Part shown: positions 24,355 to 31,814 of the stretch, piece by piece
Layout of the letters: each line of letters starts with the position of its first letter
How positions within the stretch are numbered: the first letter of the stretch is position 1
Notes under the pieces: generated by a model
What the model was told of the DNA's origin: nothing
Seen by the model: the letters and a program-made list of their open reading frames with translations, nothing else
Databases searched by the model: none
Made by a program: the position numbers and the translations under genes
NCBI GenBank assembly: GCA_017445875.1
Contig: JAFSRZ010000047.1
Location: forward strand, 1-34,388
DNA length: 34,388 nt
Reading direction: 5' to 3'
Source: Oscillospiraceae bacterium
Lineage (GTDB): Bacteria; Bacillota; Clostridia; Oscillospirales; Oscillospiraceae

Positions 24355-24622
24355 GTGTCGCGTCTCCTTTCAAGTCCGCAATCCAGCACAGCACGTCCTC
24401 CAATACGGACGTATTCAACTGGTAATAGATGTAATTCTTGTCGCGTGTCTCGAACACGAGTTCCGCCTGTTTCAGGACGCCCAAATGATGGGAAATTGTG
24501 GCTCCCGTGAGGTCAAAGCGCGTGGCGATTTCCCCGGCGGAGAGTTGCCCGTTCTTCAAGAGCGTGAGGATTTCGCGCCGTACCGGGTTCGACAGCGCCT
24601 TGAATGTCGCGCCAAATCCCAT
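24344..24622 (-). CDS. SdpR-like ArsR-family repressor
   Basis: A 92-residue winged-helix repressor. ALSNPVRREILTLLKNGQLSAGEIA is the first half of the ArsR/SdpR domain, and LTGATISHHLGVLKQAELV is the recognition helix region, followed by the wing (RDKNYIYYQL). No metal-binding ELCVCDL motif is present, which separates it from arsenic and cadmium sensors and fits SdpR. AAAGGAG lies upstream. It likely represses its own operon through the two 24-base operators that bracket the promoter at 24661-24689. Confidence 0.93.
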   Translation of the reverse strand: MGFGATFKALSNPVRREILTLLKNGQLSAGEIATRFDLTGATISHHLGVLKQAELVFETRDKNYIYYQLNTSVLEDVLCWIADLKGDATHET

Positions 24623-24636
24623 GACACCGCTCCTTT

Positions 24637-24660
24637 CTATTTAGAAGTTTGTCTAAATAG
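24637..24660. promoter_or_regulatory. Operator O1 for the SdpR-like repressor
   Basis: CTATTTAGA, 6 nt, TCTAAATAG: a perfect inverted repeat directly after the -10 box, covering the transcription start. Bound repressor would block initiation. Confidence 0.82.
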
Positions 24661-24689
24661 AAGATAGCACGGAATCCGGCGTTTGTCAA
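24661..24689 (-). promoter_or_regulatory. Promoter of the sdpR-sdpI-like operon
   Basis: Leftward TTGACA (24684-24689), a 17-nt spacer, TATCTT (24661-24666). Operators flank it on both sides. Confidence 0.85.
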
Positions 24690-24692
24690 GAG

Positions 24693-24716
24693 GTATTTTG
24701 AAATTTTTCTAAATAC
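24693..24716. promoter_or_regulatory. Operator O2 for the SdpR-like repressor
   Basis: GTATTTTGA, 6 nt, TCTAAATAC: the same layout as O1 with one mismatch between arms, just upstream of the -35 box. Centre-to-centre distance from O1 is 56 bases, about five helical turns. Confidence 0.68.
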
Positions 24717-24800
24717 TGATAATGAATATTTTATCGACTGTTTCGGACAGGTTCGCTTGTTCCGTGCGAGTGTGGTTTTTGTGTTGCGGAAAGTATCCTT

Positions 24801-24816
24801 GTCGCCGTCAGGCGAC
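24801..24816. repeat. Short palindrome GTCGCC-N4-GGCGAC, copy 1
   Basis: GTCGCC GTCA GGCGAC, followed by AGAGGG. A near-identical copy lies at 32999-33014 and related stems occur at 28033 and 34141. It is upstream of the spoIIE promoter and in no gene. Confidence 0.55.
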
Positions 24817-24859
24817 AGAGGGTGGCAAATTCGCAAATTCGCGGTGTCGTTCGTGTGGG

Positions 24860-24893
24860 TTCGACAAAAATTTCAGGACGGCGGGGTTACAAT
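24860..24893 (+). promoter_or_regulatory. Spo0A-type promoter of spoIIE
   Basis: TCGACA (24861-24866) and TACAAT (24888-24893) are 21 bases apart, too far for ordinary sigma-A use. The -35 overlaps TTCGACAAAA (24860-24869), which on the other strand is TTTTGTCGAA, a match to the Spo0A box. A weaker TGTCGTTC lies at 24845-24852. Bacillus subtilis spoIIE and spoIIG promoters have this architecture, with 21-22-base spacing and Spo0A boxes at the -35. Confidence 0.75.
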
Positions 24894-24925
24894 ATCTGGC
24901 AGAAGAAATACAGGGGGGACAGGCC

Positions 24926-26962
24926 TTGAAACAGAAAAGAAGAACGCGACGAAAAGAACAGACCATCGCGCCGCTGTTGTCGTACGGAATCCGGTTTTTC
25001 CTCACGGCGGCACTGACCGGGAATCAGATTTTAGGCGGGGTCGCGCCGTTCGCGCTGGGGTGTGTGGCGGCGTCGGGACAGGGTATCGGGGCGTTAGCGG
25101 CACTGTGCGGCGCGGGGCTGGGCGCGTTCTTCCTGATGGACTTCGCCGACGCGCTCCCGTTCATGGCGGCCTGTACGCTGATTGTGGCGGCGTCGACGGC
25201 GTTTCGCGGCAATCGCATTCTGACGGGGGCGCGGGTGATGAGTGTTACGGGGGCGCTGTTGTTCCTGTCGGTGGGCATGATATACGTTTTCGACGCCGAG
25301 CGCCCGTCCGAGGCCTTGACCATGTGCGCGGCGGCGGCGGGACTGGTCGGCGCGAGTACATGGTTTTTCTGGCCTCTGTTCCACACGGATGAGGGCAGAA
25401 GTCCGGCGGAGGGCGTGCTGTTCCTGACGGCGACACTGTTACTGTCAACGCAAGGCCTGAATTTCGCGGGCATTTCGCCGGGACGCATGCTGTTGAGTGT
25501 GCTACTGGCCTGTACGGCGTTCGCGCACGGTTCCGCGACGGGTACGGCGGTCGGACTGGGAATCGGCCTCACGGCGGACTTGTGCGCCGGAAACGGGAAT
25601 TGTGTCCTGACAGCGGCTTTCGGACTGGGTTCGCTGTTGTGCGGGCGTCAGGCACGCGGACAGCGCTGGCGCGGCGCGTTATGCTTCTTGGGCGGCGTGT
25701 GCGCGATTTTGTTGACAACGCGTGACCCGGCGTCAAATCCGTTGCTGGTCGAGTGCGGGACTGGTATGTTACTGTTTTTACTGTTGCCGGACAAGCTGTT
25801 TCAGCCGAGGCGGCGGGCGTTGCCGAAACCGCCGAAACCGGAGAGCGCTAAACGCCTCAAAGAACGCCTGAACCGTGCGGCGTCGGCGTTGCGCGACTTG
25901 TACGACAATTGCGCCCTTGACACGATTGTGACCGAGGAAAACCCGGCGATTATCTTTGACCGTGCCGCCGAACGCGCTTGCCGGAACTGCGCCCGCTGTG
26001 AACGCTGTTGGCAGGACGAGTACGGCACGACGTTTCAGGCGTTGAACAACGCGACACCGGCGATTTTAGACCGCGGACGGGCGTTGATGGGAGATTTCCC
26101 GCAGGCGTTCGCGGGGCGCTGTGTCCGGTTACGGGAATTTCTGGCGGCGGTCAACGCGGAGGTGTCGGCGTATCTGTTGCGGGAGCGCTACCGGCGGCAG
26201 TTGGACGAGACCCGCAAGGCGGCACGGAGACAGTACGCGCAACTGTCGGAACTGCTGTCGGCGACCGCCGCCGCCGCCGAGGAGGCCTTGCCCGCGTCGC
26301 AACACGAACAACCGCTTTGCCGGTTCGGAACGGCGTTGCGTCCGAAGCGCGGGGAGAGTGTGTGCGGAGACACGGCGCTGTCGTTCCGCACGGAGAACGG
26401 TTTGTGGTGCCTGTTGCTTGCCGACGGCATGGGGAGCGGCGAGGAGGCCAAAGAGGAATCATCGTTGACGTGTCGACTGTTGCGGCAGTTTCTGGAAGCG
26501 GGCATTCGTCCGGAATCGGCGCTGCGGACACTCAATTCCGCAATGGCGTTGCGCGGAGAGGTCACGGGCAGTTTCACGACCATGGACTTGTGCATGTTCA
26601 ACGCGCTTTCCGGGGACGCGGCGTTTTACAAGTACGGAGCCGCGCCAAGTTACCTGAAAAAAGGGAACGTTGTCCGGCGCATTACGGGAATCAGTCTGCC
26701 CGTGGGACTTCGGGACACCGGCACAGAACCCGATGTCACGCACGTACACTTAGACCCCGGCAGTTTCGCCGTGATGATTAGCGACGGCGTTGCCGACCCT
26801 TCACAAGACCAATGGCTACAAAGTCTGTTAGCGGGCTGGGACAGCGACGAGCCGCAGGAATTAGCCAAGGCCATTATGATGGAGAGTATCCGGCGGCAGA
26901 GTTCGCTTGACGACCGCGGCGTACAAATTCTCTACTGGCCCGCCGGAAAGTTTCCCGTCTGA
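24926..26962 (+). CDS. spoIIE: Stage II sporulation protein E, PP2C-type phosphatase
   Basis: Membrane serine phosphatase that dephosphorylates SpoIIAA to release sigma-F in the forespore and helps polar septation. The product is 678 residues from the TTG at 24926 (GGGGGG seven bases upstream); the ATG at 24722 in the same frame lies upstream of the Spo0A-type promoter. Residues 15-290 form about ten membrane helices. The middle region has the cysteine cluster CRNCARCERCW (352-362), and 465-670 is the PP2C domain with LADGMGSGEEA (Asp500), TTMDLCMFN and MISDGVAD (Asp620). The last metal motif reads LDDRGVQIL instead of the common DDMTV. It is shorter than Bacillus SpoIIE (about 827 residues), as in many clostridia. 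Confidence 0.95.
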   Translation: MKQKRRTRRKEQTIAPLLSYGIRFFLTAALTGNQILGGVAPFALGCVAASGQGIGALAALCGAGLGAFFLMDFADALPFMAACTLIVAASTAFRGNRILTGARVMSVTGALLFLSVGMIYVFDAERPSEALTMCAAAAGLVGASTWFFWPLFHTDEGRSPAEGVLFLTATLLLSTQGLNFAGISPGRMLLSVLLACTAFAHGSATGTAVGLGIGLTADLCAGNGNCVLTAAFGLGSLLCGRQARGQRWRGALCFLGGVCAILLTTRDPASNPLLVECGTGMLLFLLLPDKLFQPRRRALPKPPKPESAKRLKERLNRAASALRDLYDNCALDTIVTEENPAIIFDRAAERACRNCARCERCWQDEYGTTFQALNNATPAILDRGRALMGDFPQAFAGRCVRLREFLAAVNAEVSAYLLRERYRRQLDETRKAARRQYAQLSELLSATAAAAEEALPASQHEQPLCRFGTALRPKRGESVCGDTALSFRTENGLWCLLLADGMGSGEEAKEESSLTCRLLRQFLEAGIRPESALRTLNSAMALRGEVTGSFTTMDLCMFNALSGDAAFYKYGAAPSYLKKGNVVRRITGISLPVGLRDTGTEPDVTHVHLDPGSFAVMISDGVADPSQDQWLQSLLAGWDSDEPQELAKAIMMESIRRQSSLDDRGVQILYWPAGKFPV

Positions 26963-26975
26963 ACGATGAACTGTA

Positions 26976-27010
26976 CCCCTGTCCGGGATGTCGCGCCGGA
27001 CAGGGGCTTT
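26976..27010 (+). terminator. Terminator after spoIIE
   Basis: CCCCTGTCCGG (26976-26986) pairs perfectly with CCGGACAGGGG (26996-27006), followed by CTTT. Confidence 0.75.
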
Positions 27011-27037
27011 GTCAGCGGAAATTTTACGCGTACACCC

Positions 27038-27066
27038 TTGACACGGACGCGGACTTCCGGTAATAT
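27038..27066 (+). promoter_or_regulatory. Promoter of the cysE T-box transcript
   Basis: TTGACA (27038-27043), a 17-nt spacer, TAATAT (27061-27066). The RNA would begin near 27073. Confidence 0.82.
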
Positions 27067-27072
27067 ACTGTC

Positions 27073-27300
27073 ATAAGGTCATAGCGCGGTGAACGGAAAG
27101 AGTACCGGACATCCCAACGGACAGAGAGCGCCCGTCAGCAGGCTGGAAGCGGACGCACTGCGGGAGCCGGGAACGTGCGTCCGGGAGCGCGGGGCGTCCA
27201 GTCCCCGGAACTGGACTTCGTTTGAGTGAGAAATGAGAGTGGAACCGCGGTTCACGCCGCCTCTCGTACGTACGCCGTACGGGAGGCGGCTTTTTCGCGG
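27073..27300 (+). ncRNA. T-box leader, cysteine-type
   Basis: A tRNA-sensing leader of about 225 bases before cysE. GAACGGAAAGAGTA at 27091-27104 gives the 5' side of the stem I internal loop, with the AGTA of the loop E motif. CAGAGAGCG and GGCTGGAAG are conserved stem I blocks, and GGGAACGTGCG at 27169-27179 is the specifier strand with TGC (Cys) at 27176-27178. The T-box sequence GAGAGTGGAACCGCGG is at 27235-27250. The competing terminator is GCCGCCTC...GAGGCGGC then TTTTT (27256-27295). Uncharged tRNA-Cys should stabilise the antiterminator and turn on cysE and the genes behind it. The 27159 TGC is an alternative specifier but lies outside the GAAC context. Confidence 0.92.
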
Positions 27301-27321
27301 ACATAAAGGAGAATCTGTGTC

Positions 27322-28011
27322 ATGAACAAACGCGTAACACGTCTTGGCGGACTGCTCGCGGCGTACCAGCGCCGTGACCCCGCCGCAAGAAGCAAATTAG
27401 AAATTTTTCTGCTGTACCCCGGCGTACACGCCATTCTGTGGCACCGCCTCGCCCACTGGCTCTACATGCACGATTTACGCTTTTTAGCGCGTTGCGTGTC
27501 GCAGTGGTCGCGCTTCTGGACGGGTATCGAAATCCACCCCGGCGCGGTCATCGGACACCGCCTCGTCATTGACCACGGCATGGGCGTCGTAATCGGCGAG
27601 ACAACCGAAATCGGCGACGACTGCCTCTTGTATCAGGGCGTGACACTCGGCGGCACCGGCAAGGACAAGGGCAAACGTCACCCCACACTCGGCGACAATG
27701 TGCTTGTGGGCTGTGGGGCGAAAATACTGGGTCCCTTCCGCGTCGGCGACAATGCCCGTATCGCGGGCGGAGCGGTCGTTGTCCGGGAGGTGCCGCCGAA
27801 CTGTACCGCCGTCGGCGTACCCGCGCAGATTGTACGCCGCGCCGGGGAACCCGTGTTCTACGCCGACGACGTTGACCATACCAGTGTCAGGAATCCGACA
27901 CTGGACAGAATCGCCGCGTTAGCGGCGCGTGTCGCTGACCTTGAAAAGAAACTCGACATGCACACCGCCCCCATGCACTCCGTTGACGAATACGACGATT
28001 ATGTGATATAA
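27322..28011 (+). CDS. cysE: Serine O-acetyltransferase
   Basis: Acetylates serine with acetyl-CoA, giving O-acetylserine for cysteine synthesis. The 229-residue product has a helical N-terminus (1-68) and a left-handed beta helix (about 70-180). The active-site IDHGMG holds Asp84 and His85, and GETTEIGDDC and GVTLGGTGKDKGKRHPTLG follow. The C-terminal 35 residues form a helix and an acidic tail ending DDYVI; the Ile end is typical of CysE proteins that bind cysteine synthase. The ATG at 27322 has AAGGAGA upstream, just after the T-box terminator. Confidence 0.96.
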   Translation: MNKRVTRLGGLLAAYQRRDPAARSKLEIFLLYPGVHAILWHRLAHWLYMHDLRFLARCVSQWSRFWTGIEIHPGAVIGHRLVIDHGMGVVIGETTEIGDDCLLYQGVTLGGTGKDKGKRHPTLGDNVLVGCGAKILGPFRVGDNARIAGGAVVVREVPPNCTAVGVPAQIVRRAGEPVFYADDVDHTSVRNPTLDRIAALAARVADLEKKLDMHTAPMHSVDEYDDYVI

Positions 28012-28032
28012 TACCCCATAGAAAATACCGCT

Positions 28033-28060
28033 CCTGTCGCTCTCTTCGTGGAGTGACAGG
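28033..28060 (+). terminator. Hairpin between cysE and the BspA-like gene
   Basis: CCTGTCGCTC (28033-28042) pairs with GAGTGACAGG (28051-28060) with one G-U. No T-run follows, so read-through from the T-box transcript is possible. No promoter is seen between here and 28095. Confidence 0.5.
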
Positions 28061-28094
28061 GGGGCAACCACCGATATCTAAGGAGGCACACAAC

Positions 28095-29645
28095 ATGAAG
28101 AAGCATTTCCTGAGCGTATGCGCGGCGCTGTTCGCGCTGATGGTACTGTGTTCCGTAACGACACGCGCCGCCGACAACGTGTACGCGATACTCTACGATG
28201 ACGGCACACTTGTTTTCCAGCACGGCAACACCCCCGAATCCGGCAGGACTGTTATCAAAACGTATGAGGTTGATTTGAACGCGGTCTATGTGGACGGTAA
28301 CACAGTATATGATAATCGTGTACCATGGCACAGTGAGCGGGAATCCGTGCGCGTTGTGAACTTCGCGGATAAAATCAGTCCGACCGCTACCACGGCATGG
28401 TTTTTTAATTGTACAAATCTGGAACGCGTGGACAATATCCAAAATCTGGATACCGCAAATGTTACAAATATGTGTTGTTTGTTTTACGGCTGTAGCAAAT
28501 TGACGGCGCTGGATGTGTCCCACTTCGATACCGCTAATGTTACGGATATGCGCTGGATGTTTCATTCCTGTAGCGGACTGACGACACTGGATGTATCCCA
28601 CTTCGACACCGCAAATGTCACGAATATGGCCTGTATGTTTCAAGTCTGTAGCGGGTTGACAACGCTGGATGTGTCCCACTTTGATACCGCCAAAGTTACA
28701 TCTATGGCCTATATGTTTCTCAATTGTAGCAAACTGACGACGCTGAATGTATCCCACTTCAATACCGCAAACGTCCAATCTATGCGTTACATGTTTCATG
28801 GGTGTAGTGGGCTGATGACGCTGGATGTGTCCCCTTTGGATACCGCCAACGTCACAACGATGTCCTACATGTTTGCTTACTGTTACAGACTGGCAGTGCT
28901 GGACATTTCAAATTTCGATACTGCCAAGGTCAAGAACATGGAATGTATGTTTTCCAACTGCTCCAATCTGCAATCAATCTTTACCTCTGACAGGTTCATA
29001 ACCGCGTCCATACCGGAGACTGAAGATTATAACAGTCGAAACATGTTTGAGAATTGCACAGCGCTTGTCGGCGGGAATGGTACCGGGTACGACAGCGAAC
29101 ACGTTGACAAGGAGTATGCCCGGATTGATACACCGTCCACGCCCGGTTATTTTATACTTGGATACACGCCGGAAACGTATGTTATCACGGCATACGCGGG
29201 GGAGGGCGGCACCGTCACACCCGCCGGGGATACCCGTATCAGTGCCGGAGGCACACAGAAATATGTCATGACCCCGAATCCCGGTTATCGTGTGCTGTCC
29301 GTGCGTATTGACGGCGTGGAAGTCGGCGCGTTGTCCGAGTACGTGTTTCAGAATGTCGTGACAGGTCACAATCTTGTGGTGTCCTTTGAACGTCTGCCGC
29401 GCTACGCGATAACCGCCGCCGTCAGCAGTGGCGACGAACTCTCCGTGACGCTCGAAAATTCCGGTGCCGTGACCGTGGTCGTGTGGTACGCCGACAGAAA
29501 CGGACAATTCCTGTCCGCCGACATGCAAACGGTATCCGCCAACGCCGGAACCGTGACATTTCCGCTCCCGTTCGCGTACAAGGCGCGTGTCACGCTGTTG
29601 GATTCCCGCTACGCGCCCTTGTGCGACCCCGTGGCGGTTCGCTGA
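28095..29645 (+). CDS. Secreted BspA-type leucine-rich repeat protein
   Basis: A 516-residue exported protein. Residues 1-25 are a signal peptide (MKKHFLSVCAALFALMVLCS, likely cut after TRA). Residues 118-299 are seven repeats of exactly 26 residues, pattern FDTANVTxMxxMFxxCSxLTTLDVSH (DUF285/BspA family). Residues 362-432 resemble a divergent InlB B-repeat (AGEGGTVTPAG). The last 80 residues are beta-rich. There is no LPXTG, membrane anchor or cell-wall-binding repeat, so how it stays on the surface is unclear. BspA-like proteins bind host or bacterial surfaces. The ATG at 28095 follows AAGGAGG. It interrupts the cysE-cysS pair, and its codon use is more AT-rich than the neighbours, suggesting later insertion. 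Confidence 0.9.
   Translation: MKKHFLSVCAALFALMVLCSVTTRAADNVYAILYDDGTLVFQHGNTPESGRTVIKTYEVDLNAVYVDGNTVYDNRVPWHSERESVRVVNFADKISPTATTAWFFNCTNLERVDNIQNLDTANVTNMCCLFYGCSKLTALDVSHFDTANVTDMRWMFHSCSGLTTLDVSHFDTANVTNMACMFQVCSGLTTLDVSHFDTAKVTSMAYMFLNCSKLTTLNVSHFNTANVQSMRYMFHGCSGLMTLDVSPLDTANVTTMSYMFAYCYRLAVLDISNFDTAKVKNMECMFSNCSNLQSIFTSDRFITASIPETEDYNSRNMFENCTALVGGNGTGYDSEHVDKEYARIDTPSTPGYFILGYTPETYVITAYAGEGGTVTPAGDTRISAGGTQKYVMTPNPGYRVLSVRIDGVEVGALSEYVFQNVVTGHNLVVSFERLPRYAITAAVSSGDELSVTLENSGAVTVVVWYADRNGQFLSADMQTVSANAGTVTFPLPFAYKARVTLLDSRYAPLCDPVAVR
28446..28991 (+). repeat. Seven 78-base tandem repeats in the BspA-like gene
   Basis: Units of 78 bases coding 26 residues each. A Cys recurs at residues 133, 159, 185, 211, 237, 263 and 289, exactly every 26 residues, with further Cys at 106, 127, 128, 180, 284 and 321. 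Confidence 0.9.
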
Positions 29646-29671
29646 CTGAAATTTCAGGAGGAAATATCATT

Positions 29672-31123
29672 ATGTATCTCTACAACTCCGCGACACACCG
29701 CAAGGCCGAGTTTACGACCCACACCCCCGGACATGTCGAAATGTACACCTGCGGCCCCACGGTGTACCACTTCGCGCACATCGGGAATTTGCGTTCGTAT
29801 CTCTGCGAGGACGTGCTGGAAAAGTTTTTCCGTTACGCGGGTTACAGCGTCAACCGGGTTATGAACATCACCGATGTGGGGCATTTGACTTCCGACGCCG
29901 ACGAGGGCGAGGATAAAATGTTAAAGGGTGCGCGCCGCGAACACAAAACCGTCATGGAAATTGCCCGGTTCTACACCGACTGTTTCTTTGACGACTGCCG
30001 CAAGCTCAATATCAAGCGTCCCGACACCGTACAGCCCGCGACGGGGTGCATTGATGAGTATATCAAGATTATCACGCGCCTGATGGACACCGGGTACGCC
30101 TACTCTGCCGGGGGCAACGTCTACTTCGACACGTCCAAACTCCCGCGCTACTACGTGTTCAACGCCCACGACAAGGACGCGTTGGAAGTCGGCGTACGTG
30201 ACGGCGTGGAGGCCGACGCCAACAAGCGTAACAGTAACGATTTTGTGTTGTGGTTCACAAAGTCGAAATTTGAGGACCAAGCCTTGAAATGGGATTCCCC
30301 GTGGGGTACGGGGTATCCCGGATGGCATATTGAATGCTCCGGAATCTCGTTGAAGTACAACGGCGAATTTCTTGACCTGCACTGTGGCGGCGTCGACAAC
30401 GCGTTTCCGCACCATACGAACGAAATCGCGCAGTCCGAAAGTTATTTGGGACATGCGTGGTGTCCGTGGTGGTTCCACGTCGCGCACCTGAACACGTCCG
30501 ACGGCAAAATGAGCAAGTCCGCCGGGGAATTTCTGACGGTCTCCCTGCTTGAGGAAAAGGGCTATGACCCGCTGGACTACCGTTTCTTCTGTCTGCAAAG
30601 CCACTACCGGAAAATGTTGGTGTTCACGTGGGAGAACCTCGACAACGCCCGCGGCGCGTACAGGAAACTTGTCAAGCGTATCGCGGCACTGAATCCCGAA
30701 GGCGGCGCGGTCGACGATTCCACGGTAGCGGCATTCCGGGAGAAGTTCATTCAGATTGTGGGCAACGACTTGAACACGGCGTCGGGACTTTCGGCGGTGT
30801 ACGACGCGCTGAAAGCCGACGCCAGCGACGCCACGAAACTTGCCATTATCGGCGGATATGACAGCGTTTTGGGCTTGTCCCTGCTCGACAAGGCCGACGC
30901 CATCCGGCGACAGGAACGCCAAAGCGCGTCGGCGTCGCACGGAGACTATACGATTACCGGCGAAAACGGCGCGGATACGGACATTGAAGCGTTGATTTTG
31001 TCGCGGTACGAGGCGAAGAAGGCGAAGAATTTCGCGGAGGCCGACCGTATCCGGGCGGCGTTGCGGGAAAAGGGTGTCGAACTGACGGACGTACCCGGCG
31101 GCGTGGTCTGGAAACGCGTCTGA
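29672..31123 (+). CDS. cysS: Cysteinyl-tRNA synthetase
   Basis: Charges tRNA-Cys with cysteine. The 483-residue class I enzyme has MYTCGPTVYHFAHIGN with zinc-ligand Cys27 and the HIGH-type motif HIGN (36-39). It also has the zinc/substrate region GWHIECSG and HCGGVDNAFPHHTNEIAQSE, and KMSKS (279-283). The C-terminal DALR and anticodon-binding region ends with RIRAALREKGVELTDVPGG. The ATG at 29672 follows AGGAGGAAA. Placement after cysE and the Cys T-box fits regulation by its own uncharged tRNA. It meets the M50 gene end to end with only ten bases between stops and no clear terminator. Confidence 0.97.
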   Translation: MYLYNSATHRKAEFTTHTPGHVEMYTCGPTVYHFAHIGNLRSYLCEDVLEKFFRYAGYSVNRVMNITDVGHLTSDADEGEDKMLKGARREHKTVMEIARFYTDCFFDDCRKLNIKRPDTVQPATGCIDEYIKIITRLMDTGYAYSAGGNVYFDTSKLPRYYVFNAHDKDALEVGVRDGVEADANKRNSNDFVLWFTKSKFEDQALKWDSPWGTGYPGWHIECSGISLKYNGEFLDLHCGGVDNAFPHHTNEIAQSESYLGHAWCPWWFHVAHLNTSDGKMSKSAGEFLTVSLLEEKGYDPLDYRFFCLQSHYRKMLVFTWENLDNARGAYRKLVKRIAALNPEGGAVDDSTVAAFREKFIQIVGNDLNTASGLSAVYDALKADASDATKLAIIGGYDSVLGLSLLDKADAIRRQERQSASASHGDYTITGENGADTDIEALILSRYEAKKAKNFAEADRIRAALREKGVELTDVPGGVVWKRV

Positions 31124-31133
31124 GCGCGACTTG

Positions 31134-31715
31134 TCACGCCCGCCCGACGCATTCCCGCACGGATACGGCGAGCAGTCCGAACATGGCGGGCAACAGCCAC
31201 AGACTTCCGCCGCTTCCGTGCATGACATAGGCCAGTCCCGACGCCAGCGCGAGCGCGCCCGCCGCGCTGACCCAACGCGCCGCGTACTCTCCGGCGGCGG
31301 GACCCGCCGCCCATGATAGAAGCAGTTCCAGCGCCCGGCCGCCGTCGAGGGGGCGCACGGGCAACAGGTTGAACGCGCAGAGAATCAAATTTGCTCCGGT
31401 GAAAGCGGGGTACGGATTTCCGGCCGCCGCGCAGAGTACCGCCGCCAGCAGATTGGCACCCGCCCCCGCGAGGACGCAAAACAGTTCGTCGGCGTAGGAG
31501 AGCCGGGAGCAGTTACTGTCCAGCACGGCACCGCAGACGCCCAGCCGGAATCCGGTCACACGCGCCCCGCAACGGCGAAGCGCGGCGAAGTGTCCGCACT
31601 CGTGGACGAGTGCCGCCGAAAGCACCGTCAGAAGCGGGCGCAAGCCGTTGACCGCCGCGAACCATACCAGAAGAATGTAGAATGCCGGAGAAGCCTTCAC
31701 GCGTACCCGTGCCAT
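31134..31715 (-). CDS. M50 intramembrane metalloprotease, SpoIVFB-like
   Basis: A 193-residue membrane protease of the site-2 family. HECGH (38-42) is the zinc motif in the first membrane segment group, and NLLPVRPLDGGR carries the third ligand Asp124. The protein is small, with no PDZ or CBS domain, comparable to the core of SpoIVFB, which cleaves pro-sigma-K in the mother cell. It follows a membrane-anchored M23 protein, as spoIVFB follows spoIVFA. AAAGGAG precedes the ATG. It could instead be an M50 enzyme with another substrate; the pairing makes SpoIVFB the best guess. Confidence 0.85.
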   Translation of the reverse strand: MARVRVKASPAFYILLVWFAAVNGLRPLLTVLSAALVHECGHFAALRRCGARVTGFRLGVCGAVLDSNCSRLSYADELFCVLAGAGANLLAAVLCAAAGNPYPAFTGANLILCAFNLLPVRPLDGGRALELLLSWAAGPAAGEYAARWVSAAGALALASGLAYVMHGSGGSLWLLPAMFGLLAVSVRECVGRA

Positions 31716-31740
31716 AATTTGAAACTCCTTTCGTAAACGG

Positions 31741-31814
31741 GCGGTTATCCCGCCGGACAGTAACCCGTAGACGGGCGGTTATCCCGCCGGACAGTGATTT
31801 GGTTATCCCGCCAG
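31741..31814. repeat. Triplicated gene-end sequence between the M23 and M50 genes
   Basis: TTATCCCGCC followed by GGACAGT or AGATAGT occurs at 31745, 31779 and 31803. The third copy is the last codons and stop of the M23 gene; the other two lie behind it, with ACGGGCGG before each, which can form small GGCGG/CCGCC hairpins. It looks like local duplication of the gene's 3' end. Confidence 0.75.

Noticed and set aside
24722-24925. N-terminal extension of spoIIE from the ATG at 24722
   Set aside because: The ATG is upstream of the Spo0A-type promoter, has no ribosome site, and the added residues do not resemble SpoIIE.
28446-28991. Seven regular 78-base repeats considered as a CRISPR-like array
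   Set aside because: They are contiguous in-frame coding repeats of a BspA protein with no unique spacers.
29921-31228. 435-codon open frame on the minus strand opposite cysS
   Set aside because: It lies almost wholly antisense to a well-conserved cysS, has no ribosome site or recognisable domain, and is explained by GC-rich third-codon bias.
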